From assembly GCA_002482525.1 (NCBI GenBank), contig DLGC01000018.1:152728-216727 (forward strand): 64,000 bases of DNA, in the 5' to 3' direction. Positions 8,645 through 16,031 of this stretch are shown one piece after another. The DNA comes from Propionibacteriaceae bacterium UBA7704. GTDB lineage: Bacteria > Actinomycetota > Actinomycetes > Propionibacteriales > Propionibacteriaceae. The position numbers and the translations under genes were made by a program. A model generated the notes under the pieces. It ran no database searches and was not told where the DNA came from. It saw only the letters and a list, made by a program, of their open reading frames with translations. The stretch's first letter is position 1; each line of letters opens with the position of its first letter.

Positions 8645-9007
8645 ATGAGCCGCGAGCGCTTTCCTCGGTCGGTCTACTCCCGTGGATCCGAGCCGGACGG
8701 CCGGTTCACGCTGGCCAATGAGCGCACTTTTCTGGCCTGGATCGGGGTAGCGCTGGCGCTGATCTCGGTCGGGGTCGGGCTGGAATCCCTGGCGCTGAAC
8801 CTGAATCCCGGGTTTCGCCTGGCTGCTTCGGTGGTGCTGATCCTCGGCGGTATCGCCTGCCCGGTTCAAGCCTGGTTCGGCTGGGCCAAGGTCGAAACCG
8901 CCCTCCGCGAAGAGCGTCCGTTGCCATTCAGCCCGCTTGTCGTGGTGCTGCCTGCGGTTCTGGTGGTCGCCGGCGTGCTGGCCTTGCTCGGTCTGGTGAT
9001 CCGGTGA
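8645..9007 (+). CDS. DUF202 membrane protein (YidH family)
   Basis: 120 residues from ATG 8645, preceded by GGAGAA; a GTG 51 bases upstream is less likely. The DUF202 hallmark FTLANERTFLAWIGVALA is at residues 20-40, followed by three membrane helices. DUF202 proteins are small inner-membrane proteins with no established biochemical function. The stop overlaps the GTG of a second DUF202 protein, forming a two-gene unit. Confidence 0.88.
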   Translation: MSRERFPRSVYSRGSEPDGRFTLANERTFLAWIGVALALISVGVGLESLALNLNPGFRLAASVVLILGGIACPVQAWFGWAKVETALREERPLPFSPLVVVLPAVLVVAGVLALLGLVIR

Positions 9008-9327
9008 GCGAATCCGCCACCACCCCGGCCGGGCTGCAGCCTGAACGTACCGCTTTGGCGTGGCAGCGCACCGCGCTGGCCCTGCTCGGGCTGGGCTTGG
9101 CGTCCCCCCGGCTGACCTGGGGTTCCTGGGGTGCCTGGTCACTGCTGCCGGCACTCGTCGTTGTGGTCGGTTCGGTGGCAATTCTGGCCCGGTCACATCG
9201 GCGCTACCGCACGGCCAGCCACCTGTTGAAGGGACGCCCCGCTGGGCTACGCCTGGACGGACGCCTGCCGCTGCTCACTGCGGTGCTGGCGCTCATCGTG
9301 GCGGTCATGGCGCTGGTACTGCTCTAG
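9004..9327 (+). CDS. DUF202 membrane protein
   Basis: 107 residues with the DUF202 signature LQPERTALAWQRTALALLGLG at the N-terminus and three predicted helices. It is translationally coupled (GTGA) to the DUF202 gene before it. Pairs of a YidH-like and a shorter DUF202 protein are common in actinobacteria; the function is unknown. Confidence 0.86.
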   Translation: MSESATTPAGLQPERTALAWQRTALALLGLGLASPRLTWGSWGAWSLLPALVVVVGSVAILARSHRRYRTASHLLKGRPAGLRLDGRLPLLTAVLALIVAVMALVLL

Positions 9328-9344
9328 GAACAGGCGGCGGCAAT

Positions 9345-9380
9345 TGCCCAAGTGGGCAGACTGTCCTGACCACCTGGGCA
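9345..9380. promoter_or_regulatory. Tandem 14-base palindromes (copy pair 1)
   Basis: TGCCCAAGTGGGCA (9345-9358) and TGACCACCTGGGCA (9367-9380) share the form TGNCCA-NN-TGGNCA, and their starts are 22 bases apart, about two helical turns. The same motif and the same 22-base spacing recur at 11574-11609, in the promoter region of the adjacent two-component system and peptide gene. Likely binding sites of a dimeric regulator, most simply the NarL-type response regulator between them. Confidence 0.65.
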
Positions 9381-9591
9381 GAGTTCGTCGAGATCAGTGA
9401 ATCTGCTGTGAAAGTGGATGATCATGGGCCTCACGGACTGCTTCGTGAGAGGCAATCAGGCAGATCTGATCTCAGTCAGCACTGGGCCTTGACGGCGTCA
9501 CTTGCTCGACAGTCCGACTGGTTTGCCGAAGGGTGAGCTCAGTGGGAAGTCTGCGCGTCGGCAGATGACTCATCGAAGCGAGTGAGCGCAG

Positions 9592-9634
9592 GCGCAGGCC
9601 CTGGATTTTCTGGCTGGGAAGACGGGGCCTGCGC
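9592..9634. terminator. Stem-loop downstream of the response-regulator gene
   Basis: Perfect 10-base arms (9592-9601 and 9625-9634) around a 23-base loop, about 50 bases beyond the stop of the minus-strand response regulator. There is no T-tract, so termination is plausible rather than certain. Confidence 0.35.
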
Positions 9635-9685
9635 TGCCGGCGTCCTCGCCACCCGAGCAACTCCCAGGCCGTACTGCGTAGCGCC

Positions 9686-10342
9686 TCAGACTTCGTCCGC
9701 GTCGCTGAGTAATCCCAACTGGTGCGCGCGCGCCACCACGGCCGTCCGCGAGGTCACGCCCAACTTCTCCATGAGCTCGTGGATGCCTTGTTTGGCTGTC
9801 GAGGCAGAAAAGAACAGCGCCTGCCCGATCTCCTTGTTCGTCATTCCCTGCGCAAGCAGCTTCAACAGCTGCTGCTCGCGGGGAGTGAGTCGGGGTGCCT
9901 CAGGCTGGGGACGCGTCCCGCTCCAGCGGCGCGCAATGTCCGGCGGAAACACAGCCAAACCCCGGTGCGCGGCACGAACGGCCTCGAACAAGCCCTCCGC
10001 CTTGGTGGTCTTCAGGAGGAACCCGACGGCGCCGGCCTCCAACATGGACGCGACCGCAGCGTCATCGCCAAACGACGTCAGCGCGATCACTCGAACCGAC
10101 GGTGCTGCCTCGCACACCAGCCGGGTGGCCGTGATGCCATCCATAGCGGGCATCTGAATGTCCATCAGCACCACGTCGGGCCGGCGCTGCTGCACCTGCG
10201 CCACCAGTTGCGCACCGTCGCTGCACGCGGCGATGAGCTCGATGTCATCAGTAGTGGCGAAGTAATCGCTGAGATGGTCACGGACGAACAGATCATCATC
10301 AGCGATGGCGATGGTGATCACCGAGGAATCTGCAGGCGCCAT
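9686..10342 (-). CDS. NarL/LuxR-family response regulator
   Basis: 218 residues from ATG 10342, which lies just past the stop of the kinase gene (10344). The receiver domain has the acidic pair (IADDD), the phospho-acceptor Asp in VVLMDIQMPAMDG, a conserved Thr/Ser (IALTSFG) and Lys (FLLKTT). The C-terminal LuxR helix-turn-helix is LTPREQQLLKLLAQGMTNKE. An in-frame TTG at 10351 is the alternative start. It forms a two-component system with the adjacent kinase. The palindromes at 9345 and 11542 flank this pair and are its likely targets. Confidence 0.88.
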   Translation of the reverse strand: MAPADSSVITIAIADDDLFVRDHLSDYFATTDDIELIAACSDGAQLVAQVQQRRPDVVLMDIQMPAMDGITATRLVCEAAPSVRVIALTSFGDDAAVASMLEAGAVGFLLKTTKAEGLFEAVRAAHRGLAVFPPDIARRWSGTRPQPEAPRLTPREQQLLKLLAQGMTNKEIGQALFFSASTAKQGIHELMEKLGVTSRTAVVARAHQLGLLSDADEV

Positions 10343-10343
10343 C

Positions 10344-11489
10344 TCAGGCAACCTGCCCGGGAGCTTGAACGGGAGTGCCGATGGGCAATCGAACCCGCGT
10401 GATCCACTGCGGTGGTGAGCCTTCTTGATACAGCTCGCCGCCCTGCTCGCCCAGACGCTGACGCACGCTTTCCAGACCCAGGGAGATCTCCTGATGCGGG
10501 GATTCGCCGGTGCGAATCTGGTTCACGAACACCAACTCGGCCAACTCGTCGCCGATTTCGACAAGCAGCGCGCAGGCGGTGTCCGGCTGGCCGTGTTTGA
10601 TGATGTTCGCCACCGCCTCGCCGGTCACCGAACCCAGCAACTCTGACTGACCGGACGTCAGCGCACTCAGCGAGCCGGTCACACTCAGCGTCACACCAAA
10701 GCCGTGACGCTCCAGATCCTGCCGGGCCTCATTGAGAGTGCGGTCGAGCGGATCGTTGGTGGTGACGGTCAGCGTCTCGGTATCTTCTTCCAGCAAGGCC
10801 ATCAGCCAGCGAAGCTCGTCGGCACTACGCGCAGCGGCCTCCGAGATCGTCGCCAAATCGGTCTCGGTAGCGACGCCGCGAAGCCGCGATCGCTCCGCGG
10901 CCATGGTGACCCGAGTCAGCGAGCGGGCAACCGTGTCGTGAATGCCGCGAGCCAATGCTTGACGCTGCCGCAGAAGTTCGGCGCGCTGCGCGGCGTGGGA
11001 CGCCTCGATCATGGCGGCAAAGGCGCTACCGATGAACCAGAACGCGGCAATGAGGACCGCCCAGGCAATGACGCCGGGGATCGGAGATACATCAGCTGGG
11101 GTGTCACGCCAGATGTTGGCAGCGAGTACCAGGAAGTACGCGACGCTCATGACGGCCCGGGTGCGGCTCCGGCCGCTCATTCCGGTGCCGATGATGGGGA
11201 TGATGAGCGCGTATTCGCCCAGGGTTGCCCACGACTCGGGGATGAACACATAGCTGGCGACGATCGCGCCGAGAACGGTTCCCGCGATCCGCGGCCAGCG
11301 TGGCGTAAGCGCGGCAGCGGCGCAGGCGAGGACATCAATTGCAGCGCCTTGCCAGGGTTTCCCGAGAGCAAGATTCAAGGTGACGGTCAACCCGGCGAGT
11401 AACGCTGCCAGAATCGGCTCTACCTGGCCTCGCTCAACAAGTCGCGTGACCAGGTGATTCATCTGCGTGGGACGCCGCCCGTGGGCCAT
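10344..11489 (-). CDS. Membrane histidine kinase (HisKA_3 type)
   Basis: 381 residues from ATG 11489 (AAGGGG upstream; GTG 11495 also possible). The N-terminal half has about five or six membrane helices and no extracytoplasmic sensor domain, so the signal is probably sensed at the membrane. The HisKA_3 motif LARGIHDTVARSLTRV carries the phospho-His, and the ATPase N-box is EAVANIIKHG with a late GLESVRQRLGEQGGEL. The canonical DxGxG loop is missing: the stretch reads VFVNQIRTGESPHQEISLGL. Divergent from the secreted-peptide gene at 11663. Confidence 0.85.
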   Translation of the reverse strand: MAHGRRPTQMNHLVTRLVERGQVEPILAALLAGLTVTLNLALGKPWQGAAIDVLACAAAALTPRWPRIAGTVLGAIVASYVFIPESWATLGEYALIIPIIGTGMSGRSRTRAVMSVAYFLVLAANIWRDTPADVSPIPGVIAWAVLIAAFWFIGSAFAAMIEASHAAQRAELLRQRQALARGIHDTVARSLTRVTMAAERSRLRGVATETDLATISEAAARSADELRWLMALLEEDTETLTVTTNDPLDRTLNEARQDLERHGFGVTLSVTGSLSALTSGQSELLGSVTGEAVANIIKHGQPDTACALLVEIGDELAELVFVNQIRTGESPHQEISLGLESVRQRLGEQGGELYQEGSPPQWITRVRLPIGTPVQAPGQVA

Positions 11490-11541
11490 TGCCACCCCTT
11501 TGGTTCTGTCGAGGGTGCGCCTCGATGGTGACTGTCACGAT

Positions 11542-11609
11542 AGTCCACCTGGGCAGTGGTTAAGCCTCGCGGTTGACCAAGTGGTCAGTGTCCGGTGGCC
11601 AGATGGTCA
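11542..11609. promoter_or_regulatory. Three palindromes between the kinase and the peptide gene
   Basis: AGTCCACCTGGGCA (11542-11555), TGACCAAGTGGTCA (11574-11587, a perfect palindrome around AG) and TGGCCAGATGGTCA (11596-11609). The last two start 22 bases apart, exactly as in the pair at 9345-9380. They lie between the divergent kinase operon (start 11489) and the peptide gene (start 11663), so one regulator could control both. All five sites in the window are followed by G. Confidence 0.68.
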
Positions 11610-11662
11610 GAAATGCCGGCAACGCCGTGAGCTCTGGCAGTCGTCGGGGTGACAGTGTATTT

Positions 11663-11815
11663 GTGAACCGATTCAGCAAGCGTCTCGCAGTGATCTGCGC
11701 AGCGATTGCTGTGCTGGCCTTGGCACTCCCAGCGCAATCGACGGTTACGGTGGCCGACTCGAGCACCTCCCCGGACTTCTGTGACTACTTCCCCTTCTGG
11801 CCGGGCTGTCCCTGA
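11663..11815 (+). CDS. Small secreted two-cysteine peptide precursor
   Basis: 50 residues from GTG 11663, with GGGGTGA ten bases upstream. An in-frame ATG at 11603 and a TTG at 11573 lie inside the palindromes and are unlikely starts. N-terminus (V)NRFSKRLAVICAAIAVLALA is a classic signal peptide, and cleavage near TVA would release DSSTSPDFCDYFPFWPGCP, an aromatic/proline-rich tail with two cysteines that could form a loop. I do not recognise the family. Position opposite a two-component system suggests a signalling peptide; a peptide antibiotic or plain wall peptide is also possible. Confidence 0.6.
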   Translation: MNRFSKRLAVICAAIAVLALALPAQSTVTVADSSTSPDFCDYFPFWPGCP

Positions 11816-11819
11816 TCCC

Positions 11820-12103
11820 AAGGGCGCGACCTGGTCAGCAGCGGTGATCGTCAGCGTGTGGTGAGGCCCCGGTGGTGGGTCGGTGAGCCAGGCGATGTCG
11901 CCATCAAGGCGAGCGATGAGTCCGTCCAGGCCGGATCCGATGAAAACCCGTCCGCTCCAGGAATGCGTGTGATCGATGATCAGCCCTTTCGGGCAGTCGT
12001 CCTCAAGCCAGCGCCAGGCTGTTGAGCCAACCAGAGGCGCCGTTAGGTGTGCGCGATGGCGATTTGTTGAAGCGTCAAAGGTGATGACATACTGGAAGGC
12101 TGC
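11820..12103 (-). pseudogene. Possible decayed gene fragment, no start codon
   Basis: The minus strand is open after a stop at 12104-12106 and encodes protein-like sequence without any ATG, GTG or TTG near its beginning: it contains YVITFDASTNRHRAHL, STAWRWLEDDCPKGLIIDHT and VFIGSGLDGLIARLDGDIAW. Amino-acid composition is balanced, unlike the Arg/Pro-rich antisense frames around it. The frame runs on, antisense to the peptide gene, as lower-quality sequence. Best read as the remnant of an unrecognised gene truncated at both ends. The rest of the 322-base gap before 12138 holds only the MFS promoter region. Confidence 0.35.
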
Positions 12104-12137
12104 CTAGTCACAGAACGATTGAGAAAGAACGATAGTC

Positions 12138-13421
12138 ATGCCCACCTCCGGTCAAACGCGTGCCCTTTTGGCCAACCGCCCCTTTGTGGTGCTGCTGATC
12201 GCACGCACCCTGTCGATGCTCGGCATGGCGTTCTCACCGGTGGCCTTGGCCTTCGGCATTCTCGCTCTGCCTGGGGCAGACGCCGGCACTTTGTCGATCG
12301 TGCTGGCGGCCAATATGGCACCGCTGGTGATCTTCACCCTGGTAGGTGGCGTCATCGCAGATCGTTACCCGCGCAAGTTGGTGCTGATGATTGGTGAAGT
12401 GCTGGCCGCATCGGGATGGCTTGCCATCGGTGTGATGATGCTGGTCGGGCACACACCGTTGTGGCTGCTCTGCGTTGCTGCGGCGACAGCCGGTCTTGCT
12501 TCGGGAATCATCTACCCAGCCCTGAACGGCATCATTCCTGACCTCGTGCCGGTATTCCTTCGACAGAAAGCGAACGCGTGGCTCGCCATGGGTGCCTCCG
12601 CATCCCGACTGTTGGGAGTGGTGAGCGGTGGCGCGGTCGTGGTCCTTCTCGGTGCCGGCTGGGCGCTGGTCGTCGCCGGCGGCTTCTTCGCATTGGCAGC
12701 AGGACTGCTGATGCTGCTTCCCAACCAGCGCGGCGCGATCGCCGGCGAGGGCCAGCATCCGGTTCGGCAACTCATTGAAGGGTGGAGTGAGTTCTCATCA
12801 CGCCAGTGGCTGTGGGTGGTCGTACTGCAGTGGGCCTTCATGATCATGGTGCTGCAGGCCGCTGAAGGCGTGCTGGGGCCGGTCGTGGCCAATGAAGAAC
12901 TCGGCGGTGCCGGGGCGTGGACCATCATTCTGGCGGGTCAGGCGGTAGGGGCCATCGTCGGAGTCGTGATGTCGATGTTCTGGCAGCCTCGGCGCCCGAT
13001 CCTCACCGCCACTTTGTTCTCGCTGACCTCCGGACTGCCGGCGATCCTGCTGGGTCTGAGTGCTCCGATGTGGGCGTTGGTCGGTTCCATGTTCATGCTG
13101 GGTGTGGCGTTCGATCTCTTCGGCGTGCTGTGGATGACCACCATGCAGGATGAGGTGCCTCCAGAGTCGCTGTCGCGGGTGGCTTCCTACGATGCACTCG
13201 GTTCGCTCATGCTGGGTCCGGTGGGCCTGATGCTCGCCGGCCCTGCGATCCTGGCTTTTGGGGTTCACGCCTCGCTCATCGGAACCGGGCTATTCGCCAC
13301 CGCGGTCACCGCAATGGCACTGCTCTCCCCGGAGGTGCGTCAGCTTCGCTCCCGCCGGCGCGAGCCGCTCGGCATGGATGAGGCCGTCACCGACGTCGCT
13401 TCTGCATCCCCCGTGATGTAA
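12138..13421 (+). CDS. MFS transporter (EntS/MFS_3-like exporter)
   Basis: 427 residues with twelve hydrophobic segments. The MFS loop 2-3 motif is GGVIADRYPRKLVL (about residue 70), and the overall pattern (RPFVVLLIARTLSMLGMAFSPVALAFGIL) matches the MFS_3/EntS group of drug and siderophore exporters. Substrate cannot be read from the sequence. AGAAAG lies upstream of ATG 12138. It stands alone as a transcription unit and is followed by the palindromic repeat cluster. Confidence 0.85.
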   Translation: MPTSGQTRALLANRPFVVLLIARTLSMLGMAFSPVALAFGILALPGADAGTLSIVLAANMAPLVIFTLVGGVIADRYPRKLVLMIGEVLAASGWLAIGVMMLVGHTPLWLLCVAAATAGLASGIIYPALNGIIPDLVPVFLRQKANAWLAMGASASRLLGVVSGGAVVVLLGAGWALVVAGGFFALAAGLLMLLPNQRGAIAGEGQHPVRQLIEGWSEFSSRQWLWVVVLQWAFMIMVLQAAEGVLGPVVANEELGGAGAWTIILAGQAVGAIVGVVMSMFWQPRRPILTATLFSLTSGLPAILLGLSAPMWALVGSMFMLGVAFDLFGVLWMTTMQDEVPPESLSRVASYDALGSLMLGPVGLMLAGPAILAFGVHASLIGTGLFATAVTAMALLSPEVRQLRSRRREPLGMDEAVTDVASASPVM

Positions 13422-13464
13422 CAAGGATGCGCGGGTTGCCCGCCCCAATGCCCCGACCTGCTTC

Positions 13465-14037
13465 GGCTGGCTGAGGAGGACGCATCAGCGTCCGTCTCGA
13501 AACCTCACGCCCCTACCCCTCGGTTGGTTGAGGAGGACGCTTCAGCGTCCGTCTCGAAACCTGGCGAGCTGGTTTGTGGACTGTGTCGGGGGTTTCGAGA
13601 CGCTCTCTTCGTTCGCTCCTCAACCAGCCGGAGCGGGGAGGTGTTCTTGTCGAAGTCGGTTCGTGTTTCCCCCGGTTGGTTGAGGAGGATGCGTAGCGTC
13701 CGTCTCGAAACCTGGCGAGCTGGTTTGTGGACTGGCTCGGGGGTTTCGAGACGCTCACTTCGTTCGCTCCTCAACCAGCCGGACGGAGGGAGTGGGTGTT
13801 AACCGGCCGGGGTGGGGTTGGTGGGCGTCTGTTCTTTCCCTCGGGTGGTTGAGGAGGATGCGTAGCGTCCGTCCCGAAACCTGGCGAGCTGGTTTGTGGA
13901 CTGTGTCGGGGGTTTCGAGACGCTCACTTCGTTCGCTCCTCAACCAGCCGGACGGAGGGCGCCACGTGCAGTGAGCCGGGCCGCGGCCCGCAGACAACCA
14001 GCCGCACGGAGGGGGTGGGTGCTCCTCAACCAGCCGG
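13465..14037. repeat. Cluster of about 110-base palindromic intergenic repeats
   Basis: Three full copies (13522-13630, 13674-13781, 13843-13950), a left-arm fragment (13465-13504) and two right-end fragments (about 13993-14013, 14021-14037). Each copy begins GGTTGGTTGAGGAGGA, has GTCTCGAAACC, a spacer of about 30 bases starting TGGCGAGCTGGTTTGTGGAC, then GGTTTCGAGACGC and ends GCTCCTCAACCAGCC, so the two arms can pair. No open transposase is present. The cluster fills the 620-base gap between two convergent genes. The TGGTTGAGGAGCG end also occurs at 63953. Confidence 0.85.
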
Positions 14038-14044
14038 GCGGTGG

Positions 14045-14716
14045 CTAGCGGACGTTGAGGTAGGTGAGCACAGCGCGGACGCGGCGATTCTCCTCGTCGG
14101 GGCCGAGGTCGAGCTTGGCGAAGACGTTTGCCACGTGCTTGGCGACCGCAGCCGAGGAGACCACGAGCGCTTCGGCGATCTGGGAGTTCGACGAGCCATC
14201 GGCCATCAGCTCCAGCACCTCGAGCTCTCGAGGAGTCAGACGCTCCAGCTTGGAATCGCCGCGTCGAGAACGCAGCAGCGAGCGCACCACCTCGGGGTCG
14301 ATCACCATGCCACCAGCGGCGACCAGATCGACCGACTTCAAAAAATCGGCCACCCGTCCCACCCGCTCTTTCAACAGATAACCGGTACCGGGCGCGTTCG
14401 GTTCGGACGCCGCATCCAACAGCACCTGGGCATAGGCCGGGGCAACATACTGGCTGAGCACCAGAATCGGCAGCTTCGGGTAGCGGGCGCGAATCTGCAC
14501 CGCAGCGCGCAGACCGTCGTCGGTCATGGTGGGCGGCATCCGCACATCGGTGATCACCAGGTCGGGTAGCGCGCCGGCGGCGCCCAACTCCATGACGGCA
14601 TCCACCAGGGAGGGGCCGTCTTCCAGCTCGGCGGACACCTCATGACCAGCTCGTTCGAGCAGACCGACCAGTCCTGCCCGCAACAGAGCGGCGTCATCGG
14701 CCAGCACCAACCTCAT
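14045..14716 (-). CDS. LuxR-family response regulator
   Basis: 223 residues. Receiver domain: LADDAALLRAGL, phospho-acceptor Asp in VITDVRMPP, Lys in YLLKERVG. The C-terminal LuxR helix-turn-helix is LTPRELEVLELMADGSSNSQ. The C-terminus continues as DLGPDEENRRVRAVLTYLNVR, typical of the DesR/LiaR-like branch. Its ATG overlaps the stop of the kinase (14713), so the pair is co-translated. Confidence 0.88.
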   Translation of the reverse strand: MRLVLADDAALLRAGLVGLLERAGHEVSAELEDGPSLVDAVMELGAAGALPDLVITDVRMPPTMTDDGLRAAVQIRARYPKLPILVLSQYVAPAYAQVLLDAASEPNAPGTGYLLKERVGRVADFLKSVDLVAAGGMVIDPEVVRSLLRSRRGDSKLERLTPRELEVLELMADGSSNSQIAEALVVSSAAVAKHVANVFAKLDLGPDEENRRVRAVLTYLNVR

Positions 14717-15972
14717 AGTGGTTGATCGTAGGGGAACGCCACGCTCACCACCGTCGGACCGCCGATCGGGCTCGACAGTTCGAAAGTGCCACCCGCAGTA
14801 TGGGTGCGTTCAGCGAGCCCACTGACGCCATGGCCAGCCACCAACTGGGCACCGCCGGCGCCGTTATCAATGATCTGCACCAGCAGGCGCTGCTGACCGT
14901 ACTCGAGTCGAACCGTTGCCTTCGTCGCGCGGGAATGGCGGCTCACATTGGTCAGCCCTTCAGTGGCCACGTAGTAGGCAGCGCTCTCCAACTGCGGAGG
15001 CAATGGCACTGCGGTGCCCACCAACAGGAAGGTGGTGGGAACCGGTTGGCGCGCCGCCAGTTCCTCGACCGCAGCTAACAGCCCACGGTCGGACAACACC
15101 TGCGGGTGAATCCCGTGAATCGTGTCCCGCAGCGCCGCCAGCGCATCTTCCACCGACGACTGTGCCTGCACCACCGCCTCGCGCGCCCCCTGCGGGTCTG
15201 CCTTGTCCAGCCAGTACACCGCCTCCCCCAGTCGCATCGTGGAAACCACCAGATGCTGCTGCGCCCCGTCGTGCAGATCGCGCTCGATGCGGCGTCGCTC
15301 GGCCTCGAACAGATCGACCAACTCACTGCGCGAACTGGTCAACTGCGCCACCTGACGATCCAACGTCGGATCCGGACGCAGCACTGCGCTGATCGTGTAC
15401 GCCTGCACCGCCGCGAGAGCCCAGGCCACATAGAGACCGATGGTGAGCCACAGGTAGGTCCACAGCAGACTGAAGCCCAGCTCGATGCTCAACCCACCGG
15501 AGGTGAACGCGGCACGGATTCCCGTCGCTCCGGCGATGATCGCCACACTCAGCCCGATGCCCGGCACTGTGTCGAGAACCGCGAAAGCGACGGCGGAAGC
15601 CCAAGCCCCCAGCGAGCGGTGGTTCCGGCCCCGCAGCATGCCCTGCCAACTCGGTGGGGTTCTATCCAGATCGACCAACTCCTCGAGGCCGAGCATCATC
15701 ACCCGGCGTCGCTCGATCTGCTGGGTGGCTTCACTCACCCACGGAAAGGCCACGAATCCCAAGACGCCGACCAGCAGGCCGAACCAGCCGAAGACCACCG
15801 ACGTGGCGCAGTACAACACCGACCGCCACGCCAATGGGCTGGCGATCACCGTCAGCGGATTCCGCGGAATCGTCAACGTGGCTTTCAGATCGGCGTACGG
15901 ATCGTCCACAGAGCTCATCACCTGATCAATACTGGTCGCTGATCCCATGGAATTCAGTAGCGCCAACTCCAC
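14713..15972 (-). CDS. Membrane histidine kinase (HisKA_3 type)
   Basis: 419 residues from GTG 15972; ATG 15948 or 15918 are possible later starts. The N-terminal half is a multi-helix membrane domain with paired helices around residues 45-85 and further ones around 120-190. The phospho-His motif is ERRRIERDLHDGAQQHLV (about 235), the N-box VATEGLTNVSRHS, and an intact D-box IIDNGAGGAQ with GHGVSGLAERTHTAGG. All catalytic elements are present, unlike the kinase at 10344. Partner of the regulator at 14045. Confidence 0.88.
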   Translation of the reverse strand: MELALLNSMGSATSIDQVMSSVDDPYADLKATLTIPRNPLTVIASPLAWRSVLYCATSVVFGWFGLLVGVLGFVAFPWVSEATQQIERRRVMMLGLEELVDLDRTPPSWQGMLRGRNHRSLGAWASAVAFAVLDTVPGIGLSVAIIAGATGIRAAFTSGGLSIELGFSLLWTYLWLTIGLYVAWALAAVQAYTISAVLRPDPTLDRQVAQLTSSRSELVDLFEAERRRIERDLHDGAQQHLVVSTMRLGEAVYWLDKADPQGAREAVVQAQSSVEDALAALRDTIHGIHPQVLSDRGLLAAVEELAARQPVPTTFLLVGTAVPLPPQLESAAYYVATEGLTNVSRHSRATKATVRLEYGQQRLLVQIIDNGAGGAQLVAGHGVSGLAERTHTAGGTFELSSPIGGPTVVSVAFPYDQPL

Positions 15973-16031
15973 CTTTGCCGTGTCATCAGCGCTAGTGTGA
16001 GGCCGCAGTTGTGCAACATGAGGAGAAGTGG

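Larger units (their letters stand above)
9328..9685. other. Intergenic region with paired palindromes
   Basis: No convincing gene in 358 bases. It holds the palindrome pair at 9345-9380 and a stem-loop at 9592-9634 with perfect 10-base arms (GCGCAGGCCC and GGGCCTGCGC). Very short frames exist (ATG 9418, 24 residues; GTG 9408, 42 residues) but neither has a good ribosome site. Confidence 0.5.

Noticed and set aside
9418..9492. 24-residue frame after the orphan palindromes as a second signalling peptide
   Set aside because: No signal peptide, no clear ribosome site and no similarity to the peptide at 11663.
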